Shown here: in pieces, positions 29,889 through 38,081 of the stretch
How positions within the stretch are numbered: the stretch's first letter is position 1
Layout: every line of letters starts with the position of its first letter
NCBI RefSeq assembly: GCF_963674925.1
Contig: NZ_OY771647.1
Location: 3,053,501-3,117,500 of the forward strand
Length of the DNA: 64,000 nucleotides
DNA from: an uncultured Draconibacterium sp.
GTDB taxonomy: Bacteria; Bacteroidota; Bacteroidia; Bacteroidales; Prolixibacteraceae
Direction: 5' to 3'
Made by a program: the position numbers and the translations under genes
The notes under the pieces: generated by a model
Database searches by the model: none
Seen by the model: only the letters and a program-made list of their open reading frames with translations
What the model was told of the DNA's origin: nothing

Positions 29889-29896
29889 TACTTTTG
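29889..29896 (+). promoter_or_regulatory. Possible -7 element of the alpha-glucan susC operon
   Basis: TACTTTTG fits TAnnTTTG, 94 bases before the susC ATG. No good -33 match is visible, which is common for activator-dependent Sus promoters. The rest of 29712-29990 holds no gene. Confidence 0.3.
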
Positions 29897-29990
29897 AATT
29901 AGAAATCAAAATTTTCAGATTCTCAGTTAAGCTTTATTTCCTTAACGGGGAAATGGAAATTAACACTCTAAAACTAATTCAAAATAAACA

Positions 29991-32900
29991 ATGAGGAAAT
30001 TTGTAAACAGCGTACTGATTATTGGTATTATTCTAATTGCAGTACATTCCAGTTCTGAAGTTTTTGCAAATGAAAATTTGCATTCCGGTTCACTAAAAAC
30101 TTCAGTACAGCAAAACGAAAAAACAGTAAACGGTAAGGTTACTGATTCCGGTGGAGAGCCATTACCTGGTGTTACAGTTATTTTAAAAGGTACAACGAAA
30201 GGAACAACAACTGACTTCGATGGAAATTATTCATTGTCGAATATTCCCGAAGATGGTATTCTGGTATTTTCGTTCTTAGGTATGCAGGATATTGAAGAAA
30301 GCATACAAAACAAAAATGAACTTAATGTTACCATGCTTGGGCAAACAATTGGCCTGGAAGAAGTGGTTGCAATTGGTTACGGTACGCAAAAGAAAAGTGA
30401 TTTAACCGGTTCAATAGTCTCGGTAGGTACCGACGACATGAAATCGCTTCCGCTCGCCAGTGTTGGCGAAGCCATGCAGGGAAAAGCTGCCGGTGTACAA
30501 GTCATTTCCAGCGGAACTCCCGGTAGCGACCCCACATTTCGTATCCGGGGTATCGGAACCATTAATAACAACGACCCACTGCTGGTTATCGATGGTGTTC
30601 CCACACAATCGGGCTTAAACCAGTTAAACATGGATGACGTGCAATCGATCAATATATTGAAAGATGCTTCAGCAACGGCCATTTACGGTTCGCGTGGCGC
30701 CAATGGTGTAGTTATTATTACAACCAAAAGTGGCAAAGCAGGGAAAGGGCTTATTTCATTCAATGCCTATTATGGAATCCAGGAAGCTACCAATATGGTT
30801 GAGATGTTAAATGCTTCGGAGTTTGCGGCATTGCACAACGAAATGATGGTAAATGCCGGGCAGGTGCAAAACCCGGAGTACGGCGACCCTTCGTCGCTTG
30901 GTGAAGGCACCGATTGGCTGGGAGCTATTTTTGGCAGCGCACCAATTCAAAACTATTCAGTGTCTTATTCTGGCGGGAATGAAAAATCATCTTATTACGT
31001 TTCAGGAAACTACTTCGACCAGGAAGGGATTGTTAATAATACCGGTTTTAAAAGATATACCCTTAAGTTTAATTCGGATACAAAGATTCTGGATAAAGTA
31101 AAGTTCGGGAACAATATCACGCTTAATCACGACGATAAATACAGCGGCGATTACAGCATTATCGATGCTATGAAAGCGCTTCCAACGCAGCCTGTTAAAA
31201 ATGCGGATGGTTCATTTGCCGGTCCGGTGGGAATCCCCATGTGGTATGGCGATGTAATAAACCCCGTTGGACGTTCCGAAATCAATAAGAACACAACATT
31301 AGGATATAACCTGATGGGCTCTGTTTTTGGTGAGATTGAAATTGTAAATGGCCTGACTTTTAAATCGCTGGCCGGTATAAAAGCGAATTTCTGGCAATCG
31401 CGTTCATGGGCACCCAAATACAATTGGCAACCTACGCCACAGGAGCAATCCTATCTTGGTGAAAGCTGGAACCGTTCAATTACCTGGAACTGGGATAATA
31501 CGCTCACTTATAAGACTACCATAAACGACTTACATAAATTAACCGTAATGGCAGGTACCAGCGCCCAGGAAAATAAATTCAAATACATGAATGGTTCCAT
31601 TCAGAAATTTGCAAGCGATTTAACGCAACAACTGGATAATGGACTAAGCCAGAAAAATATTGGTGGAAACGAGAATGATTGGTCGTTGCTGTCGTATATG
31701 GCTCGGGTAAATTATTCGTATGCCGACAAATATCTTTTTACGGCCACAGTTAGACGCGATGGTTCCTCCAGATTCGGTTCCAATCACAAATGGGGAATAT
31801 TCCCGTCAGGTTCGGCGGCATGGAGAATTTCGGAGGAAGATTTCTTTGAACCCGTAAAATTTGTTGACGATTTAAAAATCAGGGCAGGGTATGGTGTCAC
31901 CGGTAATCAGGAAATTGGGAATTACTCGTTTGCTTCGGCACTAAATATCATTAAGTATAACTTAAACGACAACCTTGTAAATGCAGTTGTGCCAATTGTA
32001 ATGCCCAATCCCAATGTTCAATGGGAATCGCAAAAGCAAGCTAACATTGGCTTTGATGCAACCATTTTAGACCAACGCCTGAACATTACTTTCGATGCCT
32101 ATATTAAGAATACGGAAGATATGCTTGTTCCTGCTTCAATACCAATTACAACAGGGTATTCTGATATTTATGTTCCATCGATTAATGCCGGTGAAATTGA
32201 AAATAAAGGCATCGAACTTAGTATTACATCGCATAATTTAAAAGGTGATTTTACCTGGGATACTGATTTTAATATTTCGGTGAACAGAAACGAGGTAAAA
32301 AGCCTGAATGATACCATTCCAATGGCTCGCGGAAGCGTTGGTTTTAACCAACAGATTTCGAGAATTGAAGTGGGCCATGCCATGGATGTATTTTATGGTT
32401 TTGTAACCGACGGTGTTTTTCAAAACGAACAGGAAGTTGCCGAACATGCCTTTCAGGTTCCGGGTGAGGATTCTTACTCCAGAACTTCGCCGGGAGATAT
32501 TCGTTTTCTCGATTTAAACAGCGATGGTGTAATTGACGATGACGACCGTACTTACATCGGAAACCCGAATCCTGATTTTATTTTTGCGCTGAATAATACT
32601 TTTTCGTACAAGAATTTTGACCTCAGCATATTTCTGCAAGGGGTTTACGGAAACGATATTTACAATGCTAACCGGATATGGAGTGAAGGCATGGCCGTTG
32701 CACAGAATCAGAGTATCGGAACATTAGACCGCTGGACAGGCGAAGGAACAAGCAACTCAGTTCCGAGAGCAGTGTTTAACGACCCGAATAAAAATATTCG
32801 TCCATCTGACCGTTTTATCGAAGACGGTTCGTACCTGAGGGTGAAAAATGTAACCTTGGGGTACAGTTTCCCCGAAAAGATTGTTCAAAAGGCAAAAATG

Positions 32901-33050
32901 AGTTCTGCCCGGATTTATGTTACCGGTACAAATCTTTTCACATTTACTAAATATACCGGGTTTGATCCCGAAGTTGGAGTAAACGGAATCGATTTAAATA
33001 CTTATCCGGTTACCAAAACTTACAGTCTTGGTGTAAATATTAGTTTCTAA
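29991..33050 (+). CDS. SusC-like TonB-dependent transporter, alpha-glucan locus
   Basis: A 1019-residue outer-membrane importer. Signal sequence about 1-26; carboxypeptidase-regulatory-like domain (GKVTDSGGEPLPGVTVILKG, about 47-115); plug (GEAMQGKAAGVQVISSG, LLVIDGVPTQSGLNQLN, DASATAIYGSRGANGVVIIT); barrel ending SLGVNISF. It pairs with the SusD gene 20 bases downstream. From the GH66/GH31 context it should import isomalto-oligosaccharides. It is moderately similar to the fructan SusC in plug motifs but clearly a separate lineage. Confidence 0.95.
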   Translation: MRKFVNSVLIIGIILIAVHSSSEVFANENLHSGSLKTSVQQNEKTVNGKVTDSGGEPLPGVTVILKGTTKGTTTDFDGNYSLSNIPEDGILVFSFLGMQDIEESIQNKNELNVTMLGQTIGLEEVVAIGYGTQKKSDLTGSIVSVGTDDMKSLPLASVGEAMQGKAAGVQVISSGTPGSDPTFRIRGIGTINNNDPLLVIDGVPTQSGLNQLNMDDVQSINILKDASATAIYGSRGANGVVIITTKSGKAGKGLISFNAYYGIQEATNMVEMLNASEFAALHNEMMVNAGQVQNPEYGDPSSLGEGTDWLGAIFGSAPIQNYSVSYSGGNEKSSYYVSGNYFDQEGIVNNTGFKRYTLKFNSDTKILDKVKFGNNITLNHDDKYSGDYSIIDAMKALPTQPVKNADGSFAGPVGIPMWYGDVINPVGRSEINKNTTLGYNLMGSVFGEIEIVNGLTFKSLAGIKANFWQSRSWAPKYNWQPTPQEQSYLGESWNRSITWNWDNTLTYKTTINDLHKLTVMAGTSAQENKFKYMNGSIQKFASDLTQQLDNGLSQKNIGGNENDWSLLSYMARVNYSYADKYLFTATVRRDGSSRFGSNHKWGIFPSGSAAWRISEEDFFEPVKFVDDLKIRAGYGVTGNQEIGNYSFASALNIIKYNLNDNLVNAVVPIVMPNPNVQWESQKQANIGFDATILDQRLNITFDAYIKNTEDMLVPASIPITTGYSDIYVPSINAGEIENKGIELSITSHNLKGDFTWDTDFNISVNRNEVKSLNDTIPMARGSVGFNQQISRIEVGHAMDVFYGFVTDGVFQNEQEVAEHAFQVPGEDSYSRTSPGDIRFLDLNSDGVIDDDDRTYIGNPNPDFIFALNNTFSYKNFDLSIFLQGVYGNDIYNANRIWSEGMAVAQNQSIGTLDRWTGEGTSNSVPRAVFNDPNKNIRPSDRFIEDGSYLRVKNVTLGYSFPEKIVQKAKMSSARIYVTGTNLFTFTKYTGFDPEVGVNGIDLNTYPVTKTYSLGVNISF

Positions 33051-33069
33051 CCACTAAAATCAGATAAAC

Positions 33070-34548
33070 ATGAAGTCATTTAAAAATACATTCATAATAT
33101 TAATTGTCAGTCTACTGGCGGTGTCATGCAGTGAAGATTTTCTTGAAAAAGCACCGCTCGATTCAATCAATACCGACAATTATTACCAAACAGGTGAGGA
33201 TGCTATCAATGCTATTAACGGAGCGTATCAGCCATTGCAGTGGCCCAAATTGTATAACATGCGAATGTGGACTTCCGACATCATGGCTGGAAACAGTATT
33301 GTTGGTGCCGGCGGTGGCGACGATGGGCGCGAAACACAGGATATGGCCAATTTTGTTACAACTACCGATAATGCTGGGGTACTCGATTTATTTCGCGGCC
33401 CTGCACCGGGTATTCTGAGGTGTAATATGGTATTGCAAAAAGTTCCGGCCATCGATATGGATGAAAATCTTAAAAACCGGATTTTAGGAGAAGCTCATTT
33501 TTTAAGGGCGCATTATTACTTCATTTTGGTTCGTTATTTTGGCGATGTACCGCTAATTACCGAACCACAGGTTCCGGGCGACGATTTACGTCCGGCACGC
33601 ACAGATAAAAATCAGGTTTACGATTTGATTATTGAAGATTTAACAACGGCCAAAGAATTATTGCCCGTTAAATCCAGCTATTCTTCAACCGATTTGGGCA
33701 GGGCAACAAAAGGCGCTGCTACAGGTCTTCTTGCAAAAGTTTATCTTACGTTGGGCGACTGGGGCCAAGTGCTTACCTTAACCAACGAAGTGGCTACACT
33801 GGGATACAAGCTGAACGAAAATTATGCCGATAATTTCGATGTAAGTAATAAAAATTCAATTGAATCATTATTCGAGGTTCAATATACCGGCGACGCCGGC
33901 GAGGATTTCTGGGCGAACGAAAACCAGGCTTCTTGGTTGAGCACTTTCCAGGGACCGCGAAATTCAGGCATGGTTGCCGGAGGCTGGGGATGGAACCAGC
34001 CTACAGAAGAGTTTGTAAATGCTTATGAAAACGGCGACAAACGTAAGGCTGCAACCGTATTCTATAACGGTTGTCCGCAGTTCGACGGTCAAGACTATGA
34101 TCCGGTTTATTCATTAACCGGATACAATTTGCGCAAGTTTCTGGTAACGAAAGCTGTATCTCCTACATATGACAATAGCCCGATGAACTTTCCGGTACTT
34201 CGGTATGCCGACGTGTTGCTGATGAAAGCAGAAGCATTGAACAACCAGAATAAACCTACCGAGGCTGAAGTGCCGCTTAATTTAGTACGTGCGCGTGCCG
34301 GGCTTCCTGCAATTACAGACAAAACACAGGCACAAATGAAAGAGATAATTTTGCACGAACGCCGTATGGAACTGGCTTTTGAAGGTCAGCGCTGGTTCGA
34401 CCTTATCAGAGTTGACAACGGACAATGGGGGCTGAATTTCCTGCATTCAACCGGAAAACTAAATGCGTCTGAAAAGCATCTTTTATTCCCGGTTCCTTTG
34501 AAGGAAATAGAATCGAACCCAAAACTTACCCAAAATCCTGGGTATTAA
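33070..34548 (+). CDS. SusD-like surface glycan-binding lipoprotein, alpha-glucan locus
   Basis: A 492-residue RagB/SusD protein. The lipoprotein signal ends at AVSCSEDFLEKAPLD, the canonical SusD beginning. Helical motifs GEAHFLRAHYYFILVRYFG, PVLRYADVLLMKAEALN and HERRMELAFEGQRWFDL are intact, with LLFPVPLKEIESNP near the end. It forms the outer lid of the SusC partner and recognises the glucan chain. It is followed closely by the SusE-like gene. Confidence 0.94.
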   Translation: MKSFKNTFIILIVSLLAVSCSEDFLEKAPLDSINTDNYYQTGEDAINAINGAYQPLQWPKLYNMRMWTSDIMAGNSIVGAGGGDDGRETQDMANFVTTTDNAGVLDLFRGPAPGILRCNMVLQKVPAIDMDENLKNRILGEAHFLRAHYYFILVRYFGDVPLITEPQVPGDDLRPARTDKNQVYDLIIEDLTTAKELLPVKSSYSSTDLGRATKGAATGLLAKVYLTLGDWGQVLTLTNEVATLGYKLNENYADNFDVSNKNSIESLFEVQYTGDAGEDFWANENQASWLSTFQGPRNSGMVAGGWGWNQPTEEFVNAYENGDKRKAATVFYNGCPQFDGQDYDPVYSLTGYNLRKFLVTKAVSPTYDNSPMNFPVLRYADVLLMKAEALNNQNKPTEAEVPLNLVRARAGLPAITDKTQAQMKEIILHERRMELAFEGQRWFDLIRVDNGQWGLNFLHSTGKLNASEKHLLFPVPLKEIESNPKLTQNPGY

Positions 34549-34585
34549 AAAGCTGTTGAGAAATATCAAACTTAAAATTTGTAAA

Positions 34586-36106
34586 ATGAATACCATCAGA
34601 AATATATTTAAAGAATGCGGAAAACAAAGCGTGGCTGGAAAAATCATGCGGATGTTTATCTTGGTTGTAACTGTTGCCTTGGTCTTTGCAGCGTGTCAGA
34701 AAGATGAAGAGATTGTCGTATCAGAAGGGGAAGACATTGCATTATCGGTTTCAGACTCTGCTTTGGCGCTATCTCAGAAGCAAGCATTCGAAACGGTGCT
34801 GATATTTAACTGGTCGCGGGGGACAAACCACAGTACTTCCAGTTCAATTTCCTATACTTTGGAGATAGATACGGAAGGAAGTGATTTTGCAACTTCGCAA
34901 ATTTACGATCTTGGGAAAGGGGTTTATGAAAAGAATTTTACCACTGAGGCGCTCAACGATTTATTATTGAATTACTGGAACATTGAGCCGGGAACAGCCA
35001 CTTCATTTGAGGCAAGGGTGAAGGCTGATGTTACAAAAGAAGGCGTTGATGACGGAGTTTCAGAAACAAAGACTTTTTTACTTACACCGTATAAACCTGT
35101 TTCAGAGGAATTATTTATGGTTGGGGGCGCTTCTCCAAATGGTTGGGACATTTCCGGTGCCACACCAATGGCCGCCAATTCAGCAAGTCCCTGGATTTTT
35201 AGTTACGAAGGACAAATGAAGGTTGGTACCTTTAAATTTGCGGTTAATACCGATGGTTGCTGGTGTCAGGATTTTTATACACAAGATCCTGCAGACGCAG
35301 GAAAAATGGTTTATAACGAAGGCGGAAGCGGCGACGATGTGCAATGGGAAATTACAGAAGGTGGCAACTATAAAATAACGGTTGATTTACTGAGCTTAAC
35401 AATAACGGTAAATAAACTTGTTGGCCCTGAATTCTCTGAATTATACATTGTTGGCGATGCTTCTCCTAGCGGTTGGAATATGCCGAGTAGTGAAGCATTT
35501 ACCGTAGATGCCGGCAATCCGTTTATCTTTACCTACGAGGCAACATTAACTCCGGGTGATTTCAAAATCGCAACCTTCTCCTCTGGAGACTGGTGTGGCG
35601 GTCAATGGTTGAATGCCAGCCAGCCCGACCAGGTTCTTACTGCAACGGATTACATAGTAACAACTGGCTGCGACGGCCCGGATAATAAATGGCATGTAAC
35701 GGAAGAAACGCAGGGACGATACAAAATCACCGTGAATTTGAGTAAGAAAACAGTAAAAATTGAACCGGTTATGTTGTACATCGTTGGCGATGGCGGCCCG
35801 AACGGATGGAACATTAATAACCCGGAGCCCATGAGCGTTGTGGACGGGCTTTATGTTTTCGAAGGGGCATTAGGAGCTGATAATCCTACCGGCGAATTCA
35901 AGTTCTCGAAATACCAGGGTGATTGGTGCGATGGTGACTGGCTTGTTGCTGCTACCGCAAATCAATCGGTCACCGATGGAAGTTACAAAATTCGTTACGG
36001 TTGTGAAGGGGATGATAACAAGTGGAAACTACAAGATGGAGATGCCGGAAATTATAAAATTACTATCGACCTGGATCAGGAAACAATGACCATTGTAAAG
36101 CAATAG
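34586..36106 (+). CDS. SusE-like surface alpha-glucan-binding lipoprotein
   Basis: The frame is open from 34556, but the ATG at 34586 (MNTIRNIFK) or at 34646 (MRMFILVV) better suits a lipoprotein signal ending in FAAC. A SusE-type N-terminal Ig-like domain (about 50-170) is followed by three tandem SusE/F-type binding modules, each starting like LFMVGGASPNGWD, LYIVGDASPSGWN and LYIVGDGGPNGWN and ending with a YKITVDL-type strand. These modules bind alpha-glucan at the cell surface. Trp- and Asn-rich repeats and operon position support the assignment. Confidence 0.85.
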   Translation: MNTIRNIFKECGKQSVAGKIMRMFILVVTVALVFAACQKDEEIVVSEGEDIALSVSDSALALSQKQAFETVLIFNWSRGTNHSTSSSISYTLEIDTEGSDFATSQIYDLGKGVYEKNFTTEALNDLLLNYWNIEPGTATSFEARVKADVTKEGVDDGVSETKTFLLTPYKPVSEELFMVGGASPNGWDISGATPMAANSASPWIFSYEGQMKVGTFKFAVNTDGCWCQDFYTQDPADAGKMVYNEGGSGDDVQWEITEGGNYKITVDLLSLTITVNKLVGPEFSELYIVGDASPSGWNMPSSEAFTVDAGNPFIFTYEATLTPGDFKIATFSSGDWCGGQWLNASQPDQVLTATDYIVTTGCDGPDNKWHVTEETQGRYKITVNLSKKTVKIEPVMLYIVGDGGPNGWNINNPEPMSVVDGLYVFEGALGADNPTGEFKFSKYQGDWCDGDWLVAATANQSVTDGSYKIRYGCEGDDNKWKLQDGDAGNYKITIDLDQETMTIVKQ

Positions 36107-36133
36107 TTTAGTTAGATTTCAAAATAGTCTTTT

Positions 36134-36161
36134 CCACGGGAAGAGTTCGCTTTTCCCGTGG
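36134..36161 (+). terminator. Hairpin between SusE-like and GH66 genes
   Basis: A perfect 9-bp stem (CCACGGGAA with TTCCCGTGG, 10-base loop), extended by A/T pairs, lies 27 bases after the SusE-like stop. It covers the GTG at 36158 that would otherwise be taken as the GH66 start, arguing for a later start. It probably tunes enzyme levels below those of the surface proteins. Confidence 0.65.
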
Positions 36162-36178
36162 ATTTTCAAACAAACAGA

Positions 36179-37981
36179 ATGACATTAGGAACCTTGATGA
36201 AGCAATTAAAAAAAATAGCGATAAGTGTAGTTCTCGCCGTGCTGGTAATGGCGTGCTCAAAATCGAATGACGTGATACCACCCGACCCGGAACCGGAAAT
36301 CCCGGTTAATCCGGTAACACCTGCTTATTCAAATTTGAGTTTGGTGACTGATAAAGCAGCTTACACCCCGGGAAGCATCGTTGCTTTCACCATTGACAAT
36401 TCAGGTTTACCGGAGAACGTTAAGGTCCGTTACAAATATTTGAATGAAGTGATTGATGAAGGTACAGTATCCGGTTCGGGCTGGACCTGGCAGACTCCCG
36501 CTACTGATTTCAGAGGGTACACTGTTGAAGTGTATAATGAAAACGGCAGTTCGGAAACGATCTATGCTACGGTTGGGGTTGATGTATCGTCGGACTGGAC
36601 AAAATTTCCCCGTTATGGTTTTCTGTCCAAATTTCCACAACTGACAGATGAAGATATGGACGATGTGATTGACAACCTGAATAAATACCACATCAACGGG
36701 CTACAGTTTTACGACTGGATGAATAAGCACCATATGCCGCTTCCGGTTGTTGACGGAACACCAGTCAGTAGCTGGAAAGATATAATTAACCGCGATATTT
36801 ATTTCAGCACGGTTGAAAAATACATTGCGAAAGCACACAGCAGAAATATGAAGGCGATGTTTTATAATCTGGTGTACGGGGCATGGAATGATGCTGAAGC
36901 CGATGGCGTGCAAAAAGAATGGTACGTTTATACGGATAACACACATACGAACCGTGATTTTCACGGATTGTCATCCCCATTTTTGAGTAACATTTATATG
37001 CTCGACCCTTCAAATTCAGGTTGGCAGCAATACATTGCAGCAGAAAACCGGAAGGTATACCAGTTTCTTGACTTTGATGGGTATCACATGGATCAGTTGG
37101 GTGACCGGGGAACCCGTTACAAATACGATGGCTCCGTGCTCAATTTATCTCAAACTTATGAGCCGTTTATTGACGCAATGAAGGCTGACGAACCTTCAAA
37201 AGATATAGCAATGAATGCGGTAAATCAATACGGACAGCAGGGAATTGCACAGTCAGCAGTCAATTTTTTGTACACCGAAGTATGGTCGCCAAATGACACG
37301 TATAACGACTTGTCGTTTGTTATTCAGCAAAACAACACGTACAGTAATAATACAAAAAATACGGTACTGGCTGCCTATATGAATTACGATATGGCCAACA
37401 ACCAGGGCTACTTCAATACTCCTGCTGTTTTAATGACCGATGCCGTGATTTTTGCCTTTGGGGGTGCACATCTCGAATTGGGCGAACACATGTTGGGAAA
37501 AGAATATTTTCCGAACAACAACCTGCAAATGAAAACCGATTTGAAGGCTGCCTTGCCCGATTATTACGATTTTTTAGTCGCTTACCAAAACCTGCTGCGC
37601 GATGGTGGAAGTTTCAACGTGGCAACAATTACTTCCACCGATGGCAAAATGCAAATTGCCAGCTGGCCGGCAAGCCAGGGTGCGGTGGCGACAGTATGTA
37701 AAAAGGTGGGCAACAGCCAGGTTATTCACCTGATTAACTTCTCCGATTCGAAAAGCCAGCAATGGCGTGATAACGCAGGAACCCAGACAATTCCTGCATT
37801 AATCAAGGATGCTCCTGTTTCGATTACAACTAATCAAACAGTTAAAAAGGTATGGGTGGCATCGCCGGATATTATAGGGGGGGCTTCCCGGTCGCTTGAA
37901 TTTTCCCAAAGTGGAAGTAAAGTCAACATTACCTTGCCCGAATTGAAATACTGGACAATGCTGGTACTGGAATACGAATAG
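36179..37981 (+). CDS. GH66 dextranase / cyclo-isomaltooligosaccharide-type enzyme, lipoprotein
   Basis: About 600 residues from ATG 36179 (an ATG at 36197 is equally possible); either gives a lipoprotein signal with lipobox VMAC. A Pro-rich linker and an Ig-like N-domain (about 50-145) lead into the GH66 core: FPRYGFLSKFP, NKYHINGLQFYDWMNKHHMP, FDGYHMDQLGDRG with the probable nucleophile Asp, and NFLYTEVWS with the probable acid/base Glu. GH66 enzymes cut internal alpha-1,6-glucosidic bonds of dextran. This gene is the main reason for calling the locus dextran-directed. The cyclic-product variety cannot be excluded, but its characteristic inserted CBM35 is not seen. Confidence 0.87.
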   Translation: MTLGTLMKQLKKIAISVVLAVLVMACSKSNDVIPPDPEPEIPVNPVTPAYSNLSLVTDKAAYTPGSIVAFTIDNSGLPENVKVRYKYLNEVIDEGTVSGSGWTWQTPATDFRGYTVEVYNENGSSETIYATVGVDVSSDWTKFPRYGFLSKFPQLTDEDMDDVIDNLNKYHINGLQFYDWMNKHHMPLPVVDGTPVSSWKDIINRDIYFSTVEKYIAKAHSRNMKAMFYNLVYGAWNDAEADGVQKEWYVYTDNTHTNRDFHGLSSPFLSNIYMLDPSNSGWQQYIAAENRKVYQFLDFDGYHMDQLGDRGTRYKYDGSVLNLSQTYEPFIDAMKADEPSKDIAMNAVNQYGQQGIAQSAVNFLYTEVWSPNDTYNDLSFVIQQNNTYSNNTKNTVLAAYMNYDMANNQGYFNTPAVLMTDAVIFAFGGAHLELGEHMLGKEYFPNNNLQMKTDLKAALPDYYDFLVAYQNLLRDGGSFNVATITSTDGKMQIASWPASQGAVATVCKKVGNSQVIHLINFSDSKSQQWRDNAGTQTIPALIKDAPVSITTNQTVKKVWVASPDIIGGASRSLEFSQSGSKVNITLPELKYWTMLVLEYE

Positions 37982-38081
37982 TTCAGGGAAACTATCGCAC
38001 AATGATAGATGGAGCACTCGAATGAATGCTTTAATGGGAAATTATTGCCCTGTTTATAGTAATTAAAACACTTTCTCAATC

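Noticed and set aside
36158..36178. GTG at 36158 as GH66 start
   Set aside because: It lies in the 3' arm of a perfect hairpin; later ATGs give a normal lipoprotein signal.
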